Of a stretch of 27,068 nt of DNA, positions 15,057 to 20,768 are shown piece by piece. The notes under the pieces were generated by a model. That model searched no databases. It worked only from the letters and a program-made list of their open reading frames with translations, and had not been told where the DNA came from. Within the stretch, counting starts at the first letter, position 1, and each line of letters opens with the position of its first letter. The stretch comes from a virus, in the IMG/VR virus record IMGVR_UViG_3300043449_000455, positions 1 through 27,068 of that record. The stretch is one strand, 5' to 3'. A program made the position numbers and the translations under genes.

Positions 15057-15433
15057 TATTAGGAGATAGTATTGCAGTTGGTACACAATATTTTAGACCT
15101 AATTGCGGTGTTTATGCTAAATCAGGAATCAATTCTGCACAGTGGAATATTAACTACCGAATGATGGAACTAAATGCTGATACAGTAGTTATCAGTTTGG
15201 GATCCAATGACGCAGGAATCAACACTGAAAAAGAATTGACTAAACTAAGATCACGGGTAAAGGCAAAGAAAGTTTATTGGATTGTGCCTGCAATCAAACC
15301 TAAGATACAACATATCGTAGAACAGATTGCATACAAGAACAAAGACCGAATTGTTAAAATTCCTAGTTTATCTAGGGATGGGGTTCACCCCACGTATAGG
15401 GGTTATCAAAAATTAGGAGAAATTACAAAATGA
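15041..15433 (+). CDS. SGNH/GDSL hydrolase, short
   Basis: This 130-residue protein has the SGNH blocks: LGDSIAVG with the nucleophile serine near residue 10, SLGSND (block III) near 52, and DGVHPTYRGYQKLG (block V Asp-His) near 113. These enzymes are esterases or acyl-hydrolases, including carbohydrate deacetylases. At 130 residues it is short for the family but keeps the catalytic set. Its start lies 16 nt inside the phosphomannomutase gene, and its end overlaps the ahpD start (ATGA), so it belongs to the same operon. Confidence 0.82.
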   Translation: MLDCLILGDSIAVGTQYFRPNCGVYAKSGINSAQWNINYRMMELNADTVVISLGSNDAGINTEKELTKLRSRVKAKKVYWIVPAIKPKIQHIVEQIAYKNKDRIVKIPSLSRDGVHPTYRGYQKLGEITK

Positions 15434-15945
15434 GTTGGGTAGAACAAATTAAAGAAAGTATTCCAGATCATGCTAAGGATATCAAGTTGAATCTTGATAC
15501 TGTTATCAATCGTAGTGGTCTAGATGATGTTGACGCACATGCTTGTGCATTCGCAGCCGCTATCGCAGCCGGTAACGGAGACTTAGCATTTGAAATCTCA
15601 ATGAATGGTCCTCTTGCAGGAACAACTGAACGTGAAGCCGCAAAGACAGCGGCAGCACTAATGGGTATGAACAACGTTTGGTATCCATTCGTTGAAATGG
15701 CGGCAGATGAATCAATGAAGGGTTTGCCCGCTGGCTTGCGTATGAATGCATATGCAACACATGGTGGCGTTTCAAAGAAGAAGTTTGAAATGTATGCTCT
15801 TTGCGCAAGTATCGTTGGTAAGTGCCACTTCTGCGTCAAGTCTCACTATGAGACATTGAAGAAAGAAGGCATGACTACGCAAGAACTAATGGCAGTTGGT
15901 CGCATTGCGGCTGTGATTGCCGCAGTAGGCAAAGTCGCTATTTGA
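15430..15945 (+). CDS. ahpD: AhpD alkylhydroperoxidase
   Basis: This 171-residue protein matches AhpD, a helical thiol reductase that recycles AhpC using electrons from dihydrolipoamide systems. The catalytic set is complete: Glu120 (KKKFE), Cys132 and Cys135 in GKCHFCVKSH, and His139. The spacing equals that known for M. tuberculosis AhpD (Glu118, Cys130, Cys133, His137). It is the last gene of the operon that starts with the HNH-like gene and contains ahpC, although three carbohydrate/lipid-type genes lie between the partners. Its end overlaps the convergent methyltransferase-like gene by 8 nt. Confidence 0.93.
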   Translation: MSWVEQIKESIPDHAKDIKLNLDTVINRSGLDDVDAHACAFAAAIAAGNGDLAFEISMNGPLAGTTEREAAKTAAALMGMNNVWYPFVEMAADESMKGLPAGLRMNAYATHGGVSKKKFEMYALCASIVGKCHFCVKSHYETLKKEGMTTQELMAVGRIAAVIAAVGKVAI

Positions 15946-16492
15946 TTCCAATAATCATATAACGCTGATATCCCCAGTCATCATACGTAATGTCTTTCAC
16001 AGTAGAGACTAACGTGTGTGACAGGGGATATTTTTTTGTAAACTCATCAAATGTCCTGTTAGGATTAGTTACCTTCCAAACCTCATCATTAAGGTCCACG
16101 TTGCTAGTCTGAATACAAACTAATGCACCAGGATCGATATTATCAAACCAATCATTTGAATCCATGTGTTCAGGACTACAGTTAATGACTACGTTGAAGC
16201 CCTGCAAGTTACGTGTGTTAGCATCATTTAACTCGTTTCGCAATTGAGTATCAGAACCAATCATCCATCCTTGACAGATTTGATCTGCAACTTTAATTGC
16301 ATCTGGGTCAATGTCTATGCCCAAAATAGATTGACAACGATTATGATTTCGTGTTAGTATCATGAAACCTAGAATGTTGTACCAACTACCTAGTATAGCA
16401 ATTGTTGCTTTGTTAGGCAGATAAGGTTCTAGGTTCTCGCAAAGCCACTGCTTACTTTGAGTTTGACCATGTGAGAATGCTAAAAAGTCCAT
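15938..16492 (-). CDS. SAM-dependent methyltransferase-like protein
   Basis: This 184-residue protein has a Rossmann-type methyltransferase core: a first strand and loop AILGSWYNILG (motif I position, though without the usual GxGxG), then ILGIDIDPDAIKVAD, in which the acidic residues would bind the SAM ribose, and VVINCSPEHMDS as a motif IV candidate. The substrate is unknown. It is one of only two genes on the minus strand and converges with ahpD. There is no ribosome site; an ATAAATA box lies 5 nt before the ATG. The stop codon is TAG, one of few in this window. Confidence 0.72.
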   Translation of the reverse strand: MDFLAFSHGQTQSKQWLCENLEPYLPNKATIAILGSWYNILGFMILTRNHNRCQSILGIDIDPDAIKVADQICQGWMIGSDTQLRNELNDANTRNLQGFNVVINCSPEHMDSNDWFDNIDPGALVCIQTSNVDLNDEVWKVTNPNRTFDEFTKKYPLSHTLVSTVKDITYDDWGYQRYMIIGIK

Positions 16493-16497
16493 AAAGA

Positions 16498-16504
16498 TAT
16501 TTAT
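16498..16504 (-). promoter_or_regulatory. Late-type promoter box ATAAATA for the minus-strand gene
   Basis: On the minus strand ATAAATA ends 5 nt before the ATG at 16492. The start would lie at about +1, predicting a leaderless mRNA. Confidence 0.55.
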
Positions 16505-16517
16505 TGGATTTTAGGGC

Positions 16518-16546
16518 TTGACAACAAAAGAAGTTGGTGCTATAGT
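16518..16546 (+). promoter_or_regulatory. Sigma70-type promoter (first of two)
   Basis: TTGACA (16518-16523), a 17-nt spacer and TATAGT (16541-16546). It reads into the non-coding region before the tRNA array. Confidence 0.75.
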
Positions 16547-16605
16547 TAGAACATTGTTGAGTTGATGTGTTGAAAAAGAATTTTTCGAAAGCCGAAAAAA
16601 AAGGC

Positions 16606-16634
16606 TTGACAAATGATCTGATTTGATGTACAAT
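16606..16634 (+). promoter_or_regulatory. Sigma70-type promoter (second of two)
   Basis: TTGACA (16606-16611), a 17-nt spacer and TACAAT (16629-16634). The predicted start near 16641 is directly followed by the hairpin at 16651. Confidence 0.75.
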
Positions 16635-16650
16635 GAGACATAAATTAAAG

Positions 16651-16685
16651 AAAGTGCAAAAAAACACTAGTTAATTTGCACTTTT
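16651..16685 (+). terminator. Hairpin with T-run close to the promoter (attenuator-like)
   Basis: AAAGTGCAAA (16651-16660) pairs perfectly with TTTGCACTTT (16675-16684) around a 14-nt loop, and the 3' arm ends in TTTT. It lies only about 10 nt after the expected start of the promoter at 16606, so it would give a transcript of about 45 nt or attenuate readthrough. Confidence 0.55.
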
Positions 16686-16696
16686 AAAAACCAGGA

Positions 16697-16703
16697 CTAA
16701 ATA
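16697..16703 (+). promoter_or_regulatory. Late-type promoter box CTAAATA
   Basis: CTAAATA lies 8 nt before the ATG of a possible 46-codon frame and downstream of the attenuator-like hairpin. The same box occurs before several genes in this window. Confidence 0.35.
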
Positions 16704-16711
16704 AACTTACT

Positions 16712-16852
16712 ATGAATAAAACTATGAATATACTGAAACAACATTCTCTCTTGTGGTCATTAGAGGCCGCTATGGGATCAGTTGCGCCGGTATATCCATC
16801 TACAAGTATTCGCGGCGAATTTGATAACCAAAGAAGCCCGGGGACTCGGTAA
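16712..16852 (+). CDS. Possible 46-residue peptide
   Basis: An open frame MNKTMNILKQHSLL... ending SPGTR has no ribosome site but has a CTAAATA box 8 nt upstream. The composition is unremarkable and no family is recognised. It may be a real small leaderless gene or chance in a region that looks structural rather than coding. Confidence 0.25.
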   Translation: MNKTMNILKQHSLLWSLEAAMGSVAPVYPSTSIRGEFDNQRSPGTR

Positions 16853-16880
16853 ACAGTTTTATACATAACTAGTTTATTTG

Positions 16881-17142
16881 AACCCTGGGAATCGCAAGAC
16901 TCTCAGGGTTAACCATTTATACAAGTGCAAGTCGGAACGAGGCTGCAAAGCACTATAAAAAATGAACGGGCGGACAGGATACATGAAAAGAACGGCGGTA
17001 ACGTTCTGAGTAAGACTCCTGGGCAGGGTATCGACCCTGTCATAGTCGGCGCAAGCCGGCTATTCCTAGAATGCATGATCTCCTAAACACAGTCGTAGTA
17101 TCCTGATTATTAATTGAAGCCCCATGATATCGTGCATTCTAG
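16881..17142 (+). ncRNA. Structured non-coding RNA candidate upstream of the tRNA array
   Basis: No convincing gene lies between 16852 and the first tRNA at 17165; instead there is a series of strong hairpins. They are 16881-16890/16901-16910 (10 bp), 16989-16994/17002-17007 (6 bp), 17022-17029/17034-17041 (8 bp, ATCG loop), 17042-17050/17055-17063 (9 bp, GCAA tetraloop) and an outer stem 17066-17079/17129-17142 (14 bp with one G-T pair). The GNRA loop and clustering suggest a folded RNA. I do not recognise tmRNA, RNase P or an intron in it. Confidence 0.5.
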
Positions 17143-17164
17143 CAATAGCCGTTAATCGTCTGAT

Positions 17165-17238
17165 TGCCCCTTCCTCTAATGGTAAGAGAGCGGACTTTGA
17201 CTCCGTCAATCTAGGTTCGAGCCCTAGGGGGGCATCCA
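17165..17238 (+). tRNA. tRNA-Gln (TTG), first copy
   Basis: Acceptor TGCCCCT/GGGGGCA, anticodon stem GCGGA/TCCGT with loop CTTTGAC, T-arm CTAGG-TTCGAGC-CCTAG, discriminator T, encoded CCA. Anticodon TTG reads CAA. It is clearly different in sequence from the second Gln tRNA. Confidence 0.9.
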
Positions 17239-17253
17239 GACGTTATAATATAT

Positions 17254-17328
17254 TGGGGTATCGCCAAGCGGTAAGGCACCGGATTTTGATTCCGGCATTC
17301 AGAGGTTCGAATCTTTTTACCCCAGCCA
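17254..17328 (+). tRNA. tRNA-Gln (TTG), second copy
   Basis: Acceptor TGGGGTA/TACCCCA, loop TTTTGAT (anticodon TTG), discriminator G, CCA. It is very close to bacterial tRNA-Gln in sequence and has the same region lengths as the CTA tRNA at 9750. Confidence 0.95.
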
Positions 17329-17338
17329 AAGTTTTCAG

Positions 17339-17413
17339 GCAGCATTCGTCTATCGGTTAGGACCGCGGGTTTTCAGTCCGCTAAGAGGAGTTCGATTCTC
17401 CTATGCTGTACCA
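17339..17413 (+). tRNA. tRNA-Glu (TTC), first copy
   Basis: Acceptor GCAGCAT/ATGCTGT, anticodon stem GCGGG/TCCGC with loop TTTTCAG, anticodon TTC, CCA encoded. A second, different tRNA-Glu is at 24388. Confidence 0.93.
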
Positions 17414-17419
17414 ATCAAC

Positions 17420-17495
17420 GCCCACTTAGCTCAGTTGGTAGAGCAACTGATTAGTAATCAGTAGGTCGCGGGTTCGACTCCTGCAGTGGGCACCA
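17420..17495 (+). tRNA. tRNA-Thr (AGT)
   Basis: Acceptor GCCCACT/AGTGGGC, stem ACTGA/TCAGT, loop TTAGTAA, so the anticodon is AGT (codon ACU). A34 is rare in bacterial tRNAs other than Arg(ACG). Confidence 0.92.
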
Positions 17496-17502
17496 CTAAT
17501 AA

Positions 17503-17579
17503 GGGCCTTTAACTCAACTGGATAGAGTGCAAGTCTTCGAAACTTGAAGTTAGGGGTTCGAATCCTCTAAGGCCCACCA
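17503..17579 (+). tRNA. tRNA-Arg (TCG)
   Basis: Acceptor GGGCCTT/AAGGCCC, stem CAAGT/ACTTG, loop CTTCGAA, anticodon TCG (codon CGA), CCA encoded. Confidence 0.94.
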
Positions 17580-17585
17580 GTATAA

Positions 17586-17662
17586 GCCCGCGTAGCTCAG
17601 CCGGATAGAGCATCAGATTACGAATCTGAGGGTCGGAGGTTCGAATCCTTCCGCGGGCACCA
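17586..17662 (+). tRNA. tRNA-Arg (ACG)
   Basis: Acceptor GCCCGCG/CGCGGGC, stem TCAGA/TCTGA, loop TTACGAA, anticodon ACG, CCA encoded. A34 here would need the usual adenosine-to-inosine editing by host TadA. Confidence 0.95.
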
Positions 17663-17669
17663 ATTTCAT

Positions 17670-17743
17670 GTACGCTAAGTGTTACGGTAGCACCACTGGT
17701 TCCAACCCAGTTAGCGTGGGTTCGACTCCTACAGCGTATGCCA
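17670..17743 (+). tRNA. tRNA-Trp (CCA), first copy
   Basis: Acceptor GTACGCT/AGCGTAT, stem ACTGG/CCAGT, loop TTCCAAC, anticodon CCA, discriminator G, CCA encoded. A second Trp tRNA with a different body is at 23474. Confidence 0.9.
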
Positions 17744-17749
17744 GTTTAT

Positions 17750-17826
17750 GGTGACTATAGTGTTAGCGGTTAGCACACAAGTTTGTGGCACTTGGAGCAC
17801 GGGTTCGAATCCCGTTAGTCACCCCA
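17750..17826 (+). tRNA. tRNA-His (GTG)
   Basis: Acceptor GTGACTA/TAGTCAC plus the extra G at -1 facing C73, the tRNA-His hallmark. Stem CAAGT/ACTTG, loop TTGTGGC, anticodon GTG, CCA encoded. Confidence 0.94.
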
Positions 17827-17827
17827 G

Positions 17828-17902
17828 GTTCGATTAGTTCAGAGGTAGAACGCTTCCTTGACATGGAAGAGGTCAGTGGTTCAATTCCATTATCGAACAC
17901 CA
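17828..17902 (+). tRNA. tRNA-Val (GAC)
   Basis: Acceptor GTTCGAT/ATCGAAC, stem CTTCC/GGAAG, loop TTGACAT, anticodon GAC, CCA encoded. A late promoter box begins 8 nt after it. Confidence 0.94.
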
Positions 17903-17909
17903 AACTGCT

Positions 17910-17917
17910 TATAAATA
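17910..17917 (+). promoter_or_regulatory. Late promoter box TATAAATA, 5 nt before an ATG
   Basis: An exact TATAAATA between tRNA-Val and the gene at 17923, ending 5 nt before its ATG. No ribosome site exists, so a leaderless mRNA is predicted. Confidence 0.65.
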
Positions 17918-17922
17918 CTTTT

Positions 17923-18630
17923 ATGCAGAAATTATATATTGCAGGTGATAGTTTTGCTTCATTAGCAAACAATCAACCTGTAGGAAACAGTTGGTCAGAA
18001 ATATTAGCAACTGATTTAGGTCTAGACTTAATCAATGTTGCAAGACCAGCGGCTTCAAATTTTTCTATTGCTTTGCAGATAGAATGGATTATCGATAGAA
18101 TTACATCTGATGATTTTTTGATAGTGTTTTTAACAGATCATTATCGAAAAACGTTAGTCAATTTAGATGTTAAAAAAGATGACAACAAACATGTCTTAGA
18201 GTATCATTCTATACATGACGAACAAAGACCCTCTACTATTTTACAATATAGTTCAGAGCCTAGATTGATGGCATCTACAATACATCATCAGGGTAGAACT
18301 AAAGAGTATTACAGAGATTGGTTTGATGTTGAGATTCAAGAAATAGAAGACAGATTGATTTTAACAGGGGTGTTTGCAAAATTATCTAAGGTTACAGACA
18401 AGTTTATTGTTTGTGCAGGTGCATATGACTTTATAAAGAATTATGAGAAATCTCATGATAAAAAAGAAGATGTTACCCATAAAACTTTTTGCATTCAAGA
18501 ACAGCAGTTTGTAAATTATACATCTAAGTTTATGACAGGATTGAGTGAATCTTCTAACTATGTAAATCATTTAGATGATATGACACACAAAAAATTAGCA
18601 GTTCTATTAAAGAAAAAAATTAGGAGTTAG
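17923..18630 (+). CDS. SGNH-hydrolase-like protein
   Basis: This 235-residue protein begins MQKLYIAGDSFASLANNQ, with GDSFAS as block I of the SGNH fold, followed by NVARPAASN (block II/III-like) and a C-terminal HLDDMTHKKLA that could hold the Asp-His pair. The intervening 120 residues are charged and less conserved-looking. The substrate is unknown. It sits between tRNA-Val and a small gene. The start has TATAAATA 5 nt upstream and no ribosome site. It ends in TAG; reading through would add seven codons before TAA. Confidence 0.68.
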   Translation: MQKLYIAGDSFASLANNQPVGNSWSEILATDLGLDLINVARPAASNFSIALQIEWIIDRITSDDFLIVFLTDHYRKTLVNLDVKKDDNKHVLEYHSIHDEQRPSTILQYSSEPRLMASTIHHQGRTKEYYRDWFDVEIQEIEDRLILTGVFAKLSKVTDKFIVCAGAYDFIKNYEKSHDKKEDVTHKTFCIQEQQFVNYTSKFMTGLSESSNYVNHLDDMTHKKLAVLLKKKIRS

Positions 18631-18631
18631 T

Positions 18632-18820
18632 ATGTCAGGAAAAGGTTCTAAACCAAGACCATATAGTGTTGACCAAAAGACTTATCAAAGTAATTGGGAA
18701 TCGACATTTGGTAATAAAGAAAATAAGTTTTCAGAGTTTGAAGACAAGATTACTCGCAATAATAGCGAGACACAAGAAGTTATACGCTCCTGTAGCTCAG
18801 TTGGTAGAGCACCTGATTGA
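18632..18820 (+). CDS. Small phage protein ending inside tRNA-Phe
   Basis: The protein begins MSGKGSKPRPYSVDQKTYQSN and has a WESTFG motif near residue 28, an arrangement I recall from short conserved proteins of many phages. The start follows an AGGAG site and lies 1 nt after the previous stop. The frame has no stop before the tRNA at 18786 and ends at TGA (18818-18820) in its anticodon arm, so the last 12 codons are tRNA sequence (RSCSSVGRAPD). It may be that tRNA insertion replaced the original C-terminus. Confidence 0.65.
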   Translation: MSGKGSKPRPYSVDQKTYQSNWESTFGNKENKFSEFEDKITRNNSETQEVIRSCSSVGRAPD

Positions 18821-18861
18821 AGATCAGGGTGTCGGCGGTTCGAACCCGTCTGGGAGCACCA
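18786..18861 (+). tRNA. tRNA-Phe (GAA)
   Basis: Acceptor GCTCCTG/TGGGAGC, stem CCTGA/TCAGG, loop TTGAAGA, anticodon GAA, CCA encoded. Its 5' half is overlapped by the small gene at 18632. Confidence 0.94.
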
Positions 18862-18865
18862 TTTT

Positions 18866-18949
18866 GCGGACGTGGTGTAATGGTAGCCACGCTGGTCTTA
18901 GAAGCCAGTGCCGAGAGGCGTGAGAGTTCGAGTCTCTCCGTCCGCACCA
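18866..18949 (+). tRNA. tRNA-Leu (TAG)
   Basis: A class II tRNA with a long variable arm. Acceptor GCGGACG/CGTCCGC, stem CTGGT/GCCAG, loop CTTAGAA, anticodon TAG (codon CUA), CCA encoded. Confidence 0.93.
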
Positions 18950-18972
18950 AATATTAAAGTAGAACTATACTA

Positions 18973-18979
18973 CTAAATA
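18973..18979 (+). promoter_or_regulatory. Late-type promoter box CTAAATA
   Basis: CTAAATA lies 19 nt before the TTG at 18999. Unlike the leaderless cases, an AGGAG ribosome site (18987-18991) fits between box and start. Confidence 0.4.
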
Positions 18980-18998
18980 GCAGTATAGGAGACTACCA

Positions 18999-19655
18999 TT
19001 GATTAGAAAAATTATATTCACACTCGCACTTATATTTTCTTTACCTGCGTATGCACAGGTTCAAAAAGAAACAACAGGTTCATTAGGCGGAACAATCATC
19101 AACGATGATAACATTGTTTTAACTGGTGGATTTAAACATGTTACTGACACGGGCCCTAGAGAATATTCATTTGAAAGTGATATTCTTTACAAGAGTGCTA
19201 ACGGAGTAACATCTAGAGAACAGATTAATGCGTTTGCTAAAATCAATCAAGATATTCATTCTAAACATTATGTTCAAACAGGTATTAGATATCGTCATGA
19301 TCCAAGAACCTTTTCAAAGGATCAAGCAGTCTATAGCATTGGACATGGATACCGCATCATAAAAAATGACAAGACTAAATTATCAAACGAACTTAGTGTT
19401 GGCTATAAGCATGGCACAGGTGGTTATAGTGATATCGTACTTAGAGAAAGTATTTGGATAAGCCATAAACTTAATGACACCCTATCTGTTTCTAATAAGT
19501 TTATGGTAGAACAAGGTGACAAAACATTCATTCAGAATAAAGCAGAAATAAAATATAAGTTATCTGAAACTATCAGTTTTAGTATACAAGACTTGTATAC
19601 AAAAGATAAGATTGAAGATAATACTGTATCGTTTGCGCTTAGTTTCAAACTTTAA
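18999..19655 (+). CDS. Outer-membrane beta-barrel protein (DUF481/YdiY-like) with signal peptide
   Basis: This 218-residue protein starts at TTG (18999) with AGGAG 7 nt upstream. Residues 1-19 form a signal peptide (MIRKIIFTLALIFSLPAYA, cleaved before Q). The mature part alternates polar and hydrophobic residues in strands separated by short turns, with YSFESDILYKS, HYVQTGIRYRH and SNELSVGYKHG as clear barrel strands, and ends TVSFALSFKL, a C-terminal strand suitable for BAM recognition. This matches small barrels such as DUF481. A phage-made outer-membrane protein might change receptor access or envelope permeability; that is inference. Confidence 0.75.
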   Translation: MIRKIIFTLALIFSLPAYAQVQKETTGSLGGTIINDDNIVLTGGFKHVTDTGPREYSFESDILYKSANGVTSREQINAFAKINQDIHSKHYVQTGIRYRHDPRTFSKDQAVYSIGHGYRIIKNDKTKLSNELSVGYKHGTGGYSDIVLRESIWISHKLNDTLSVSNKFMVEQGDKTFIQNKAEIKYKLSETISFSIQDLYTKDKIEDNTVSFALSFKL

Positions 19656-19664
19656 TACTTCAAT

Positions 19665-19748
19665 GCCCTAATGGTGGAATGGTAGACACGCCTGACTCAA
19701 AATCAGGTGCTTAACGGCGTGCTGGTTCGAGTCCGGCTTAGGGTACCA
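19665..19748 (+). tRNA. tRNA-Leu (CAA)
   Basis: A class II tRNA. Acceptor GCCCTAA/TTAGGGT, stem CCTGA/TCAGG, loop CTCAAAA, anticodon CAA (codon UUG), long variable arm, CCA encoded. Confidence 0.93.
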
Positions 19749-19755
19749 AAATAAT

Positions 19756-19849
19756 GCCCCTGTAGTTTAGCGGTAAAACACCTGGCTTATATCCAGCATC
19801 GTCTCCAGATTAGAGAGCGTCCCAGGTTCGAATCCTGGTGGGGGTACCA
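19756..19849 (+). tRNA. tRNA with anticodon TAT (Ile, AUA) and an unusual long variable arm
   Basis: Acceptor GCCCCTG/TGGGGGT, D-arm GTTT/AAAC, anticodon loop CTTATAT on stem CCTGG/CCAGC (outer C-C mismatch), T-arm CCAGG-TTCGAAT-CCTGG, CCA encoded. The anticodon reads TAT (codon AUA). The variable region is about 24 nt with its own short stem (TCTC/GAGA), as in Ser, Leu or Tyr tRNAs, which is unexpected for Ile. Confidence 0.75.
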
Positions 19850-19879
19850 TTAGTTTAAAATTTTCAGATAGACAAAGGT

Positions 19880-19886
19880 CTAAATA
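19880..19886 (+). promoter_or_regulatory. Late-type promoter box CTAAATA before the HNH gene
   Basis: CTAAATA ends 24 nt before the ATG at 19911, and an AAGGAG site lies between them. It fits a conventional late promoter with a short leader. Confidence 0.45.
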
Positions 19887-19910
19887 TTAACATGTAGAGA
19901 AGGAGTTAAC

Positions 19911-20474
19911 ATGGCGGTTCTAGCCTTAGACATTTCAGGTGTCCCCCGAGCATGGGTGACTACTGATGAAGCAATTACATATCACGCAAAAGAATTAGTA
20001 GCATGGACCTTGGGTGATGTTGTTGCTAGATATCGCGGTGGTATTCAAAATGACGGTACTGAAAGTTATTTAGAAACTCCTAGCATCATTGCTGTAAGAG
20101 GACATGGTTTTGACTTTCGTAAGCACAACAAAGTTGCACTTACAAACCGTACACTATTTGCTAGAGACCGACATGTTTGTGCATACTGCGGCGGACATTT
20201 CTCTAACCACGCAACTTTGAGTAGAGATCATATCTTACCAAAGTTTTTGGGTGGTCATGACGAATGGATGAACGTAGTCACTTCATGTAAAGCATGTAAT
20301 CAAAAGAAGGGTTGCAAGACTCTTAAGGAAGCAAGGATGGAACTCATCTATGTTCCTTATGAACCAAACCACTTCGAAAATTTGATTTTGCAAAATAGAA
20401 ATATCTTAGCAGATCAAATGGAGTACTTGCTTACAGGAGTTCCTAAGCATAGTCGTATTATAAAAATGACTTAA
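19911..20474 (+). CDS. HNH endonuclease
   Basis: This 187-residue protein has an intact HNH domain in its middle: zinc ligands Cys90 and Cys93 (HVCAYCGG), the catalytic SRDHILPKFLGG with His107, an N-type residue in WMNVV near 121, and Cys126/Cys129 in SCKACNQKKG. The first 80 residues are an N-terminal domain with a strong similarity in feel to a common bacterial HNH family. It has an AAGGAG ribosome site. It stands between tRNA genes, a usual place for phage homing-type nucleases, though it could also be a host-takeover nuclease. A hairpin follows its stop. Confidence 0.86.
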   Translation: MAVLALDISGVPRAWVTTDEAITYHAKELVAWTLGDVVARYRGGIQNDGTESYLETPSIIAVRGHGFDFRKHNKVALTNRTLFARDRHVCAYCGGHFSNHATLSRDHILPKFLGGHDEWMNVVTSCKACNQKKGCKTLKEARMELIYVPYEPNHFENLILQNRNILADQMEYLLTGVPKHSRIIKMT

Positions 20475-20478
20475 AAAA

Positions 20479-20502
20479 AATATGGGATGAAAATCCCATA
20501 TT
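20479..20502 (+). terminator. Hairpin after the HNH gene
   Basis: AATATGGGAT pairs with ATCCCATATT around a GAAA loop: a 10-bp stem starting 4 nt after the HNH stop. An A-run precedes it, so the T-run is on the other strand; it would work best as a minus-strand terminator but may also stop or stabilise plus-strand mRNA. Confidence 0.55.
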
Positions 20503-20523
20503 AAATATAGACGAAGAGTTTAT

Positions 20524-20598
20524 TCCCCAGTAGCTCAGTGGTAGAGTAGGTGACTGTTAATCACTTGGTCGGTGGTTCGAACCCATCCTGGGGAGCCA
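20524..20598 (+). tRNA. tRNA-Asn (GTT)
   Basis: Acceptor TCCCCAG/CTGGGGA, stem GGTGA/TCACT, loop CTGTTAA, anticodon GTT, discriminator G, CCA encoded. Confidence 0.94.
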
Positions 20599-20606
20599 AA
20601 CATAAT

Positions 20607-20681
20607 GCCCTTATAGCTCAGTGGTAGAGCAACCGCCTTGTAAGCGGTAGGTCCGGGGTTCAAATCCTCGTGGGGGCACCA
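20607..20681 (+). tRNA. tRNA-Thr (TGT)
   Basis: Acceptor GCCCTTA/TGGGGGC (with G-T pairs), stem ACCGC/GCGGT, loop CTTGTAA, anticodon TGT, CCA encoded. Confidence 0.93.
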
Positions 20682-20727
20682 TTCTTTTACTATCTATAAA
20701 ACGGGTATTGTTTATTAAACAATATAC

Positions 20728-20756
20728 TTGACAACATACAAAATCTTTGATATACT
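20728..20756 (+). promoter_or_regulatory. Sigma70-type promoter inside the tRNA array
   Basis: TTGACA (20728-20733), a 17-nt spacer and TATACT (20751-20756), just before tRNA-Arg(TCT). A 7-bp hairpin (ATTGTTT/AAACAAT) overlaps its upstream edge. Confidence 0.82.
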
Positions 20757-20768
20757 TGTTTACATAAT

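Noticed and set aside
16551-16605. TTTTTCG/CGAAAAA hairpin as a terminator
   Set aside because: It is A/T-only apart from one pair on each arm, and no T-run follows on the plus strand.
16989-17063. Group I intron core (GACT...AGTC with a hairpin between)
   Set aside because: Only 4 bp would form P7, there is no room for P3, and no interrupted gene flanks it.
16690-17160. tmRNA
   Set aside because: No tRNA-Ala-like acceptor/T-arm pair and no tag frame with a typical ending are visible.
17124-17360. Open frame of 78 codons on the plus strand
   Set aside because: It runs straight through three tRNA genes (Gln, Gln and the start of Glu).
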